From the NCBI RefSeq assembly GCF_014851395.1, contig NW_024041150.1:51227850-51291849 (forward strand): a stretch of DNA of 64,000 bases, in the 5' to 3' direction. Of this stretch, positions 46,387 through 57,564 are shown piece after piece. Position 1 is the stretch's first letter, and the number at the start of each line of letters is the position of its first letter. The translations under genes were made by a program, and so were the position numbers. This DNA comes from Micropterus salmoides. Taxonomy: Eukaryota; Chordata; Actinopteri; Centrarchiformes; Centrarchidae. The notes beneath the pieces were generated by a model. It searched no databases. It saw nothing but the letters and a program-made list of their open reading frames with translations, and was not told where the DNA came from.

Positions 46387-46404
46387 GTCCCATCTGGGGT
46401 GCCA
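46387..46404 (-). other. Primer-binding-like site
   Basis: The minus strand reads TGGCACCCCAGATGGGAC, five bases inside the 5' LTR. It begins with TGG, as required to pair with a tRNA CCA end. I could not match it to a tRNA with confidence. Confidence 0.6.
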
Positions 46405-46409
46405 ATTTC

Positions 46410-46796
46410 TGTGGTGTCCGAACAATAATGCTGCGATGATGTGTTGAGAAGAAATCTGCTTGACACTGTTCTTGATCATAAAAGTTTATTACATCAAGGA
46501 GTTCAGCATCAATTACAAGCTCTGCAGCAGCTTGGAGAGAGACCCAGCCCGATAACCACTCTGTCTCTCTGTACATCAAACATAGCTTATATAGGATGTG
46601 TTTAGGTACCATAGAAGGGTTCAGTACTATTCTGAGGTAACAAAACAAGGGTTCAGAGGTCAAATTCCATAGAACAGTTCAGTCCCTACATAACCATCAA
46701 TCACTGCTCTCCCCTTAGGTCACTGACCCTCTGTCCTGCTGCTACAGTGCTATTTTAAACTATTATGCGTCAAATGCACATATATTATACACTACA
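46410..46796 (-). repeat. Proviral 5' LTR
   Basis: Starts TGTAGTG and ends CACCACA in viral orientation. It has TATATAAG near 46,593 and AATAAA at 46,490-46,485, giving U3-R-U5 order. Followed outside by TGAG (46,797-46,800). Confidence 0.88.
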
Positions 46797-47339
46797 TGAG
46801 CATCACATCAACATGTTGTTGTTATATTTCTAATTTCTTCTGTATTAACGGAGACTAAAGAGGTTTGCAGGCTACATTCACAACACACAGTTTTCCTTCA
46901 GTGGCTTTGTGTTTGCATCTGTTTGGGCTGCTCATTAATGCAGCTGAATAGCCAGCTGATGTCCACATGTTCAGCTCTCTGCCTCCTATTCAAGCTGATC
47001 ACCTGAAGAGAGGTGAAAATGCGCATCAGTCGCCTTTTCAAGCAGCTGATCCCCATTTGAATAGAGAGCCGACCTGGAGAAACACACGATGGCCCGTTAA
47101 GTGAACAAACAGCTTCACTGTGATGTTAATGATGTGTTTGGACTCTCTTAGCTGCCGAGAGAAGCAGCAGATGTTTGTCAACAAACACTTCATTAAAACT
47201 CTGCTCTGTGTGAAGCACACTCCCTCATACACATCAAATATGATCAGCTGGTTTCAGGAAACCAACTAACTAAACTTCATCTTCTGCCTGAACTCAAGGA
47301 GCCATGTTTCTAAACGGCCTTAGCGACAGTAACTAAGGG

Positions 47340-47485
47340 GCGGGGCGAGACGCCGTGACATCGCGAGAACACTCCGCGGGATCCCGCAGCGCTCCTGTAT
47401 CTCAGCCTGAAGAGCTCCGAGACCAGAATCTAGACTCGGTCCAGGACAACACGGTCCACCAGTCACAGCGGAGACCTGCAGGACG
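47340..47485 (+). promoter_or_regulatory. CpG-rich promoter of a zinc-finger gene
   Basis: It contains TCGCGAGA at 47,361-47,368 and the block gggatcccgcagcgctcctg, both shared with the promoter before 6,543. It lies directly before the first exon at 47,486. Confidence 0.5.
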
Positions 47486-47554
47486 ATGGAGAACCAGAAC
47501 CCGGACCGCAGGAGCCAAACAGCAGCCTCGTGCTCTGATAGCACCGATGTTCAG
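47486..47554 (+). CDS. Probable first coding exon of zinc-finger gene (block B, gene 1)
   Basis: ATG (A at -3, G at +4) opens 23 codons, MENQNPDRRSQTAASCSDST then DVQ, ending at a donor CAG|GTCAGT in phase 0. The acceptor at 51,762 is also phase 0, and joining would give a 368-residue, 12-finger protein with a 4.2-kb intron. It is homologous to the exon at 6,543. Without splicing the frame continues to about 47,689. The link to 51,762 is inferred from order, phase and homology. It could also splice to 62,922, whose own first exon is missing. Confidence 0.5.
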
Positions 47555-47794
47555 GTCAGTGTTCATGACTTCATCACGAGACTAAAGACACGAGGAAGAG
47601 TCTCGAGGGTCCGTGTATCATCCGTTCATTCTGTTGTTAGAGATCAGAGCCTGAAAACCCGCTCCAGGGTTTGTGTTGACGTGGTTTGATTTCCAAAGTG
47701 TCTCCGTGGTTCCTGTTTTCATCTTGAAGAGAGGAAGCTGAAAGAAAAACTCACGAGCGTTTCTCTTTTCTTTGTTCTGGGAGTTTTCCGCGCG

Positions 47795-47804
47795 GCGCAT
47801 GCGC
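47795..47804. promoter_or_regulatory. NRF1-type motif
   Basis: GCGCATGCGC is a perfect palindromic NRF1 core in a CpG-rich stretch, about 240 bp into the presumed first intron. It could mark a second start site or an intronic enhancer. Confidence 0.4.
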
Positions 47805-47879
47805 AGTGCAGCCCGTGTTGCGTCGGGAGCGCGCAGCAGAAACAATGCTGGTGAAAAGTGAAGCAGAGTCATTATATTT

Positions 47880-50425
47880 CCTCGTGTGTTGGTGAGTTTA
47901 TCACAGTGACAAACAGTCTGCCTGCGTTATTATTCTCTGAATGACCTGAGATGAGCTGCAGTTACTTCAGCTGTTTCTAAACAACAATTTATTTGGACCC
48001 TAGTTTGTTTATTATGTCTCAGCTATGAGGCCACGAGGCATCAGTCGAGTGAAAGTAACCAAGTGCAACCTGCACAACAGGCTGTTCAAAAATACATTTT
48101 AACACGATACTGTCTCCCTGATTCATAGGTGTTTCTAGACCCCTTTACTGGGTCACGTGCTCCTGTATTCATGCGCTGCGCCCCCCGTAGTTAAGACCCC
48201 TTGGCATCGTTTTTGGACGTGTAGGGCTCCGCGGTGAAGTTAGCAACAAGACGGTGATTATCTGTGTCTCAGTCAAGGTTTAATGTTCGTTACAACTCTG
48301 GACTAATGCAGGATGGAAAGCAGTGGATTCACAGTGACTAACATGTTGATTAGTGGGGCAGACTGGACAATAAAAGTAAATAATAACCATCACGTATTCA
48401 GGAGGGCAAAAATGAGGCTGAAGCAGAACATACAAAAATATGAATTAATGATGAAGTTGAATAATTAATAAGCATCTTGTAAGTTTACGGTTATGTCAAA
48501 TTTCAAATGGTGTCGTCTTTAAGTTTGTATTCGACGGAATACCTTATTATCTCATTTAAAATAACTGAAACATGTTTACGTGACAAAAGCTCCCTGTTTC
48601 TTTTTTTAATTGCCGTTAAAAATAGCATAATTTGAAATTGAATTTAATAGCTTGAAAGTGAAATCCAATAAACGTAAAACTGAATATACTGATAATAAAT
48701 ATATAAATAATAAATATAATATATGCACCGAGGATAAAAACTACTGACGCCCTGTTCTGCAGGTCAGTCGCTGTGAGCCAGGCCCAAACACTCAACAATC
48801 TTTACATCTATTCATGGTCACATAATTGTTTAATCAGCTAATATATATCCTATGTTTGTTTTAATATCTGTAGTCACAGATCGCCTCCAGTAGTATCAGC
48901 AGCAACCCGTCAACAGCAACTGTTCCCTGTACGTTATGTCAACAGTGTTTGAAAGCTAGAGCTGGGTATTGGCTGTCAAGGTCCAGGTTGACGGGAGTTT
49001 GTTTGCTGCTAATCCACCTTGGACAGTTGGAAAAGCTAGAGCAGATAATAAATAAACACTGAAAGATGGGAAGGAAGTACAACCTTTAGATCTGGGGAAA
49101 GTTATTTGGTTGGTTATGATGCTCTCCACAGTGATTTTACATTTATGGCGCAGCACCTCAGAATCATTATAGAAACGTTCATGTTTGCCTTTTGTGTCTT
49201 CATTTTACAGCTTCTGACATTTATCTGTAGACATTAATATAAAAAATAGGCAACATGAGAAACCAGCTCCCTTCTGCACATTCAAATCCAAAAAGAAACA
49301 TATCCTCATTATCTTAAAAGGACTAGTTTGCATCACTAATTTGCTTTACTAACCTCAGCTCCTCCACAGTCACCACCTTTTCCCAACAACCACTTTTTCA
49401 GACTCATCTGAAAACTGAAAAATAATTTACGATGTACCTGTCTGTAGGCTACAGGACAGAGCTGTAGGCTTCACCAGTTTACTCTAAGTTTTACCTGATG
49501 GTCTCAACATTGGACAAGTAGGCATCAATAAATTACAGCTGCCAGTTACTTTCTATAAATTGAGCTAATGTTCAGTTACATAGCAGCCAAAAGCTACTCT
49601 AGCCTACTCTATAAGATTTCCTGCTCAGCTGCACAGTCTGAGGGGAGGGGAGCTGTTAGCTAGCTTAGCGCAAACCGGCTTCACTTTTCCAGCAGTTGGG
49701 GAAACAACAGACAGACTTTTCTTGGTCTTGAGAAGCCAACACACCGTAACCAACACATACATTTACTGCCAGAATATTTTCCTCCGCTCGCGTTCACCGT
49801 CCTTTTCTGCCGCTCGGACAATCAAACACTCGCTACGCGCCTCCCGATTTAGAGTTACGGTGCACGCAGATGTCGTTTGAAGAACGAGGAGAGGAAGTGT
49901 TACCGTGCTTGCACAGCGTGTGAGTGAAAATTAGTAGCGCACTGATATGATAATGACTGTGGGAATTTTTAGTAGCGGCGGCCACAATCCAGCAGCGGCG
50001 CACCACCGCTCTTGAATGTATATAGGGGAAACATTGACATAACAATATGTTTCTGTATCAATATTTTGAGAACAGCCCTATTTAAATCCTTGTTCCATGT
50101 GCCCTTTCTATACTTTGAACACCTGCCCTTCCAAAGGTGTCTGCACGGCCCTGACCATTTGTTATGTTGTCGATAGTCTTCCTGAGATGACCAACGAGGA
50201 TAATGGTGCCTGCAAGGCTAAACTGGGTTTGGTCAAGCTCACAAGTGAGGATCTGTTGTTGTGCTGTAGGAAATCAGACGTTCTTTTGAGCGGTGTTTAT
50301 TTATCAAAAGGTGTAATTGTGTGTTCAAATGTAAATTGTATTGACACTGCTCATTGTGAAGCTCTCTGTGCTGTGTATGGTTGTATTGTGGGACTTGTGT
50401 ATGAGGCAAGTAGATGAATACGACA
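47880..50425. other. Intronic or intergenic sequence, no gene seen
   Basis: No recognised domain in any frame. The part at 49,780-50,080 looks like an interspersed repeat but was not identified. Confidence 0.4.
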
Positions 50426-50429
50426 CGGG

Positions 50430-50750
50430 GGTTACTCTCCCCAGCCCTCTTCAACATGTATGAATGATTTATCAGAACAACTAAGGCTGCAGAACTGGCT
50501 GTATGATTGTTAATAATAATAATAATCCTTATTTGTAGAGCACTTTTCAAAAACAAGTTACAAAGTGCTTTAACAAGTGTAAAGAATAATATAAAAAAAC
50601 AAGAACACTCTATTAAATGATTTGCATGCCAATGAGCTGGCTATTGTTTCTCCTAGCAGTGAAGGATTTCAACAGCTGCTGAATATATTTTTGATTATGG
50701 GGTCAAATGTGATGTGCAATACAATGCTAAGAAGAGTGTTTGTTTTTTTT
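50430..50750 (+). mobile_element. LINE reverse-transcriptase fragment (late palm region)
   Basis: The plus strand encodes, with frame breaks, LLSPALFN, then NDLSEQL and, after a gap, NELAIVSPSSEGFQQLLN, a decayed form of the FADD-box region. It continues into the sequence that starts the window in block A. An (AAT)n run and a stretch with gtagagcacttttc lie in between. Confidence 0.6.
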
Positions 50751-50751
50751 T

Positions 50752-50995
50752 TAGATCGAGAAACACAGCTCCAACCACGCCACCTTTATCCAGTGAATGT
50801 TTGATATTTTCTATGAAAAAAAAACAATTAGCATTTTCCATGGAGTGTTCTGAAACCAAATTGCATTGAATGAAGGGAAAATGTAGTTGCATTCAAATGT
50901 GTTATTATTCGTTGGGAAATTAGTTTCTCTGTGACATTTGACACTGTAGGTATGATGCTGATTGGTCTGTAATTTTCCACTGACAATGGATCTCC
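50752..50995 (-). mobile_element. LINE reverse-transcriptase fragment, inverted part
   Basis: The minus strand encodes NYRPISIIPTVSNVTEK, an FGFRT block and KGGVVGAVFLDLKK, ending where the opposite-strand part begins. It keeps about 60 bp more of this domain than the block A copy. Confidence 0.7.
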
Positions 50996-51179
50996 AATTT
51001 TGTATTCTGCGTAACTAGTTAGCATGCCGGAGTCTCGTTCGTTATCGGAATCTGTCAGCTCAAGTGCTAAATATTTGAAATCAAACAAAATACCTGGGGC
51101 ACTTCTTCACATATCAAATGGCTGTGTTCAGACTGGCGCGCATCGATATTGACTGCCAGCTACCCTATATACAGAGTGC

Positions 51180-51440
51180 AAGCCTTCAGCTGCATTCTAA
51201 CATTAACTTAGCTCTCCTTATTTGCTAGGCCCCTTGCATGCTGGCTAATAACTTTTTTAAGCTGGGTCTCCAACACTGACAGCGTTGTGTTGGACAGATT
51301 TGTGCAGCGGTGTTCCATGAGTGAAAGTGCTGCGTGAATGCTCTGCGGCGCTCTGCAATCAAATATGATTTTAAATAGGCTTAGGGGGGGAAAAAAATAA
51401 ACGAAAATCAATCTGTGGCGGTCAGCATTTATATTGTGGT
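51180..51440. repeat. Interspersed repeat, copy 2 of 3
   Basis: Block B copy of the repeat at 720-990. Confidence 0.6.
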
Positions 51441-51761
51441 GAGCCGCCACAAATACATGAACTTATGGCCCAGGTAATTGTCATGTGATTCAACAAATCT
51501 TTGTCTTCTTAATAATGTTATTACAGCTTAAATGTATAAAGTCACACTATTACTCAAAATTAGATTTGACAAGATGTATTATAATTGCATTAAAAAATAA
51601 CTACTTTTTGTTGTAAAAAATTGCAGCATGAATGACTTCTGGTGTTGTGATGGAAACAGGTTTACACTGGTGCCATTAGTGTCAGCTGCTTCTGGATAGC
51701 TCGCTTCACCATGACCTCTCACTAACTGTCTTTCTCTCTGTATGTCTGTCTGTTGATGTAG

Positions 51762-52799
51762 AAACGAAGAAGAAGAGAGGCACTCAAACGTCTCTGCTGT
51801 CAGCACTGTGGCAAATCCTTCTCAACTTCTGGATCTTTAAAGATACATCGGATGCTTCACACTGGAGAGAAACCGTACAGCTGTGACCAATGTGGGAAGG
51901 CGTTCACTACATCAGGTGATCTAAAAATCCACCTACGTGTTCACACTGGAGAGAAACCGTACAGCTGTGACCAATGTGGGAAAACTTTCACTCGAGCAGG
52001 TGACCTAAAAATCCACCTACGTGTTCACACTGGAGAGAAACCGTACAGCTGTGACCAGTGTGGGAAAACTTTCACTCGAGCAGGTCACCTAAAACACCAC
52101 CAACGTGTTCACACTGGAGAGAAACCGTACAGCTGTGACCAATGTGGGAAAGCTTTCACTCAATCAGGTCACCTAAAAAAACACCAACTTGTTCACACTG
52201 GAGAGAAACCGTACAGCTGTGACCAGTGTGGGAAAACTTTCACTCGAGCAGGTCACCTAGAATCTCACAGACGTGTTCACACTGGAGAGAAACCGTACTG
52301 TTGTGACCAGTGTGGGAAAACTTTCACTACATCCAGTCACCTACAAAGGCACCGACGTATTCACACTGGAGAGAAACCGTACTGGTGTGAACAATGTGGG
52401 AAAGCATTCACTACATCGTGTCACCTAAAAGCACACCTACGTGTTCACACTGGAGAGAAACCGTACAGCTGTGACCAATGTGTGAAGGCATTCGTTACAT
52501 CAAGTGAACTAAAAATCCACCTACGTGTTCACACTGGAGAGAAACCGTACTGGTGTGAACAATGTGGGAAAGCATTCACTACATCGTGTCACCTAAAAGC
52601 ACACCTACGTGTTCACACTGGAGAAAAACCGTACAGCTGTGACCAATGTGTGAAGGCATTCATTACATCAAGTGAACTAAAAATCCACCTACGTGTTCAC
52701 ACTGGAGAGAAACCGTACTGGTGTGAACAATGTGGGAAAATGTTTGCTCAGAGCAGTACCCTTAAACGCCACCAACGCACTCATGATGCTTCGTTTTGA
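51762..52799 (+). CDS. C2H2 zinc-finger protein, terminal exon with 12 fingers (block B, gene 1)
   Basis: The frame opens after the acceptor tgttgatgtag (to 51,761) and ends at TGA 52,797-52,799, giving 345 residues. KRRRREALKR is followed by 12 fingers, all with complete C2H2 ligands. Helix contacts (-1,2,3,6) are TGSI, TGDI, RGDI, RGHH, QGHK, RGHS, TSHR, TCHA, TSEI, TCHA, TSEI and QSTR. Fingers 8-9 and 10-11 are a duplicated pair (168 bp), single in the block A paralogue. Fingers 2-6 differ from the A copy, which has only three in that place. Probable first exon at 47,486. Confidence 0.9.
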   Translation, partial: KRRRREALKRLCCQHCGKSFSTSGSLKIHRMLHTGEKPYSCDQCGKAFTTSGDLKIHLRVHTGEKPYSCDQCGKTFTRAGDLKIHLRVHTGEKPYSCDQCGKTFTRAGHLKHHQRVHTGEKPYSCDQCGKAFTQSGHLKKHQLVHTGEKPYSCDQCGKTFTRAGHLESHRRVHTGEKPYCCDQCGKTFTTSSHLQRHRRIHTGEKPYWCEQCGKAFTTSCHLKAHLRVHTGEKPYSCDQCVKAFVTSSELKIHLRVHTGEKPYWCEQCGKAFTTSCHLKAHLRVHTGEKPYSCDQCVKAFITSSELKIHLRVHTGEKPYWCEQCGKMFAQSSTLKRHQRTHDASF

Positions 52800-55700
52800 A
52801 CATATTTCAGAGCCAAGTGAGGTGTTTCCTCCTGCCTTCTTGATTCCTGATTAGGAATGCGGGGATTAACGGATTTCACTATTAACCGCGCTTTAAAACG
52901 TCAGGACTAATTTGTAAAGGCTACATCAAGTGTTTCTCTTGTGGGGAACAAAACTGTTGCGTGCTTATCAGACATGGAGGCTACTACTGTACACTGGTTA
53001 ACTCTGGCATAGGGACCAAACTGTGAAGCTTTATTTCCACCAAGGAAACAGCAGTTTTGGGGATAAACGGTTGCTGCTAAAGTAGCGAATACCTACATCA
53101 AATTTGATGTAGCTCGCGCGCACACCGCTGTCAAATTAGTTTAACATTTTTGCGCTGAATCCAGCTTCCACGCTGCGTAAATCGCTTCTTTTTAAAATTA
53201 CTTTGTCAAATGAACACACTTCTTACAGATGTGATATATAAACTAGCTAACATCTGGTGTCAGATGTGAAAGTCCTCCTTGATCTTTCTCCAGCCGTCCA
53301 CTGAAACCTGCTCCGTGACCTTTGACCTCTTCCCAGTCGATGCTGTGAGTGGTTCAGGTCTGGTGTTCACAGGCAGACAGTTCCCTTTCTATCACATGTG
53401 ATGCCATACACCTCTTCAGTCTTCCTACCAGCAGAGATCTGAGGGTGTTTGATGGTTTGTAACTTAAAGGCTCTGGATGTTGTGACAGTCCAGCCATGTA
53501 AGGGAGTCCCACTGGGAAGTCCTGGTTTAAAGTTTGAGGATTGTCGTCACCCATCCAATAATCCATCTACGAGTCGACAACTGGAGAAAAATCAAGGAGA
53601 TTCACCTCGGACACCAGAGAGCCTCTGAGAACAGAGACAGAGGTTACCATCTCCACCTGAGAACATCCGCCTGTTATCATGTGACTGTGCTGGACTAGAG
53701 TCATGTGATGACGACTGAGGAGGTTCAGTTTGCTGAAGAAGGCCATGGGATGGGGTCAAAAGTTCCAACAAAGATGTAGTGTGTAAGGCTTGAGTTTAGA
53801 CTAATTTATTACAGATGTGTTCCTCAAAGTCAAGAATGAAGCTCCACGCTGGATGAAATATTGTTTCCGTGAGCTTCATGTTTTCTTGTTATTGTAGTGA
53901 AACATATTTAATCTTTATTTTATATCTGTATTCACTGTTTTTATTTTCTTTTGCTTATACTTTATTGTGTCAATACATATCATTTACTCATGTCTCTGTT
54001 TTTGTTTAGTGTAGTATGGTACACAGTTGTATTTCCTGAAGTATTTGGTAGATGTGATCAGTTGTGTTTTTGGGGTTTTGGCTCTGGTGAGTCTTTACCG
54101 TGCATCTCAAAAAGGGTGGAGGTCTCCAAGAGTTCTCATGTGGACTTTTTCTCTCAAATAGCTTCTCACTTGCAAATATCAATAGAAGTGATTACTATAG
54201 AGACCAAATCTATTAGCTGTATCTTCTGAAGAGTCCACTCTCTTCATTATATTAAATCTTGTGGGGTCCTGAAAACATCATCAAAATAGTTTGGAGTAAA
54301 ATCAACTTCCCATGATGTTTCTCTTAAACAGGTCATTTCTTGTTTCTTTAGTTACTTTACATTTTTTCTCCAGATTTGAAATGTGTTAACTGTATATAGA
54401 GTAGTTGTGTATTTTGATCTGTTGTTATTTTCTGAATGTGGTTTTGAATCTGTTGAGGTTTGTTCAGACTGAAAGCAAAGCCAATTCTAGTCGAAACAAA
54501 GAGCCACAGATTCGTTAATGATGGCGCCAGCTGAGGTGAAGACGTGTCTGCTCAAGTCTGAAATGTTTCAGCTTCAAGGAAAAATTCAGCTTTGTCTTTG
54601 ACAAATGAACAGAGAGACAAGAAAAAACAGAAACTGGAGGAAAGAGACTAAAGAAGGGGCGTTTCTGCTGAGTTCTGAGATCAACGTCTGAAGGACTCGG
54701 TACGCTTTGTAATGGAAATTTGATATTTTACTCTGTTTACTGTTTCACCCTCATGCTCCATTATAATATACAAAGGTCTCACTGTATGGTATTTGATATT
54801 TTATCATGTTTCAGCTAGGTGAAGCTTCCCATGGGAAAGATGCTCGTTTTCTTATCTGACTGACCTTGATAGGCCTTCGACTCAGGACAGCTGGTCCCGA
54901 CTCCCTCGATCTTCTGAGTAATATAAAGTCACCTGCTCCTTCACTGGCTTTTTGTCTTACACTTTTCAGACTGTTTGGCACTCTGTATGTTTGTCTGACC
55001 CTTTGCAAAGAATAAAACCCTTAAAAGACGTCTGGATTAGAATCTTTATTTCAGAAGACTCACTAAAGGACATATTTCCATTACAGCTTCAAACGAATTA
55101 GATCCTAGATGCCTCTGGGTTTAACTGCTGTGGTTTGATCCAGTGAAGAGGAAGAGGCGCTGAATAAACGGGGACTACAAAACCACTACAGACCACATTT
55201 GTGTTCAGTCTGAACAAACCTTTGTTATTGTGAAAGTCTGACTGAATCAAATATTATCGTGTCTTCATTATCTGACTCCATTTTAACAGCTGTTTGCTTT
55301 CTGTTCTGTCAGTAAATGTGTTGCTTTCTGTTTAACTTGCATCCTGCCAGGGTTGGTGCTGTAATAATCTGAGCTGGAGACTTGAGACTCGAGTCCTTTT
55401 CAATATTCTCATTAAATTAGTCGACTCAAAGAGAAGCTTTGACTCATCATTTGAAACTGGACGTTCAATGAACTGTTTCCACTCAACAATATTTTTTCTG
55501 TTATTGATTGAAGCACAGACCATTTACCTGTTTTACATTTGATGATGACCCCGCCGACCCAGGCTGAGGGATTGGATGATGTTCATGATGACCTCATCAT
55601 GAACAGAAATCAAAGAGAGAGATGTTGTGTTTTCAAAGGAGCATGATGAAAGTGAAACGTCCTGTTTTGATCCTGCAGTCACAAACCTTTAACTTCTACT

Positions 55701-57350
55701 TCAGATTCTGATGTCGTCTGTGCAGCAGCCCCAAAACAAGCGTTGGAAGCTGATTTACAAAGGTGGAAAACCTCTTTATCGTCTTCTCACTCTCACATTC
55801 CTTATTAAATATCATGTTTTCTAATGAACTGCGTCACTTGTGGAAAACAAAAGCCCACTCTTTGTCCTCTAAGTCTGTTTGGGGTCAAAAGAAACCTCCA
55901 GACTTTCACTCTCAGTCCTTCAGAGTCTAACAGAGCTTCCAGAGGTTTTGTTGAAGAGTCAGACTGTGTTTGAGCGCCACCTGCTGCTCATTAAGCAGAC
56001 AGACCAATAAAGATGCAGAATAAAGAGAACAGAGTGCTGCTGTTCCTCCATCTTCTGCTCTTTCCTTCATTGTTTTACTCTCTCTGGATGCTGCTGTGCT
56101 CTGACAGGAAATCACTGACGTTTAGTGGCTGAACGAGCAGCTTTGATTTGTTATTGAACTTTCTAATGTGTCTGTTAGCTCACATGTCTTTGACCTTTAC
56201 ACCTCAGCTCATGTCAGCGTTGATGTTTCCTCCCTTACTGTAACGTACAGAAGCTGATGTGCTTCCTGCAGTAGTTTGGCTTGTATCTGCTGTAAGCTGC
56301 AGTTAATAATTAGATCTGTTCTGGCTCTATTATTACTGAGGGATTCTCTGTTGTTTGACCCTTATGGCCCAGAAAAGGTAAGAATTAACAAAATAAAAGC
56401 TCCTGTGGTGAGTCAACATTTTTAAGGTACTGCGATACTTTTTATACCAAAACTAAGATAAAATTATGACAGTAACTTCTTATCTCATCATTATGACTCA
56501 GTGAGTCAAAAGTTTAATGTCAGAACTCATTATATCTCAGTTTCCCCAGGAGGGGGCGCAGTCTGACTGTGAGAGTTCATTGTTCACAAGATTCAAGTTG
56601 TGGTGCTAAAATTATAATGAATTAATAGTTTATAATTTATATTAAGAGCAGAGCAGCACATAACAACACAGTCACAAAGATATTTCTTAATTTGGGAAAA
56701 TACGCTCAGTGTAACATCATGTATTTATCACAGAATGTATTTAGTATGGACGCTCCACCAGCCGACATTTTAATATTTTATTTATGTTTCCTTATTTCTT
56801 TGAGATGACATGTGAGACTAAGTTGATGTTTATTTCTAATCGTTGTTTTTCTTTCAGATTTCAGAACAGCCCACGTGTGTTTTTTTCATCCCCCTATATG
56901 TTCATAAATGCAACCTTTTAGAGAAGATAAACTTTGTTCAGAGGACTGAAGTCTCCTGGCTTGTTCCACGCGTTCTGATCGGTGCCCACGATGATAGTGA
57001 ACTCTTCATTTTGAACCTACTTTACAGACGGAGCTGTACGAGGTCTTTGGGAAGTGCAGATTACTGATTTGTAGGATGCAGTCTGAAACAGCAAGAACCA
57101 AATATGAAGGGTTCAAATGCAAGAAAGTTCAAAGAAAGTAGTGTTTAGAGCTGAAACGCTCAGTGAAAGAATTTAGTTACTGGGGAAAAAGACTAACTGG
57201 AGCATGTTGTTCAACAGTTACAACAGACAGTACTGTAGTATGTCCACACTGTGGACTGCAGCGAGTGTGTCGAGTGTGTTCACGTCTATATCAGCGTGTG
57301 AATGTAACAACAGATGATGACCTGATTGTTTTCCAGCTCTGTGTCACTCT
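52800..57350. other. Gene-free duplicated spacer, block B
   Basis: Matches 2,600-6,230. The part at 52,815-53,700 is missing from block A. CTCF-like motifs are at 55,973-55,988 (minus) and 56,544-56,562 (plus). No gene supported. Confidence 0.6.
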
Positions 57351-57354
57351 TTCG

Positions 57355-57564
57355 CCCGCCGCAGGCTCCGACCAGAAAGGCTGCTGGCTGCCGGCTGCTG
57401 GCTGCCGGCTGCCGGCCGCTGGCCGCTGGCAGCCGGCAGAGACTGAAGAACCTCCGTTTGTAGCTGCTGGCAGCCGGCAGCCAGCGGCCGGCAGCCGGCA
57501 GCCGCCGCAGCCGGCAGCCAGCAGCCAGCAGCCAGCAGCCTTTCTGGTCGGAGCCTGCGGCGGG
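57355..57564. repeat. 210-bp fold-back palindrome replacing a first exon
   Basis: The left arm (from cccgccgcaggctccgacca) is the reverse complement of the right arm (to tggtcggagcctgcggcggg). The arms are about 85-100 bp, imperfect and made of cagccggcagc-type units. The centre, 57,439-57,464, is the exact reverse complement of 6,597-6,622 in block A, which lies just after the first exon there. Block A sequence from 6,228 to about 6,739, with the TCGCGAGA motif and first exon, is otherwise absent here. Confidence 0.9.

Larger units (their letters stand above)
37167..46796 (-). mobile_element. Class I endogenous retrovirus (provirus) enclosing a BTLA-like gene
   Basis: In viral orientation (minus strand): 5' LTR (46,796-46,410), a primer-binding-like site, a splice donor (46,325), a gag remnant (about 45,790-45,502), an integrase remnant (45,405-44,924), the BTLA-like gene (43,392-41,195), env (40,420-38,838), a 3' untranslated part holding a nested solo LTR, a polypurine tract (37,567-37,555) and 3' LTR (37,554-37,167). 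Both ends carry TGAG. The two LTRs differ at about ten places over 388 bp by eye, so the insertion is fairly recent. Protease, reverse transcriptase and RNase H are absent. The integrase GPF module, the 4-bp duplication and the env style suggest a gamma/epsilon-like class I element. Confidence 0.85.

Noticed and set aside
47618..47872. 84-codon minus-strand frame next to the NRF1 motif (divergent gene?)
   Set aside because: A bidirectional promoter is conceivable, but the protein has no recognisable feature.
50097..50417. 106-codon plus-strand frame
   Set aside because: Lies directly before the LINE fragment and may be decayed LINE sequence. Not recognised well enough to annotate.
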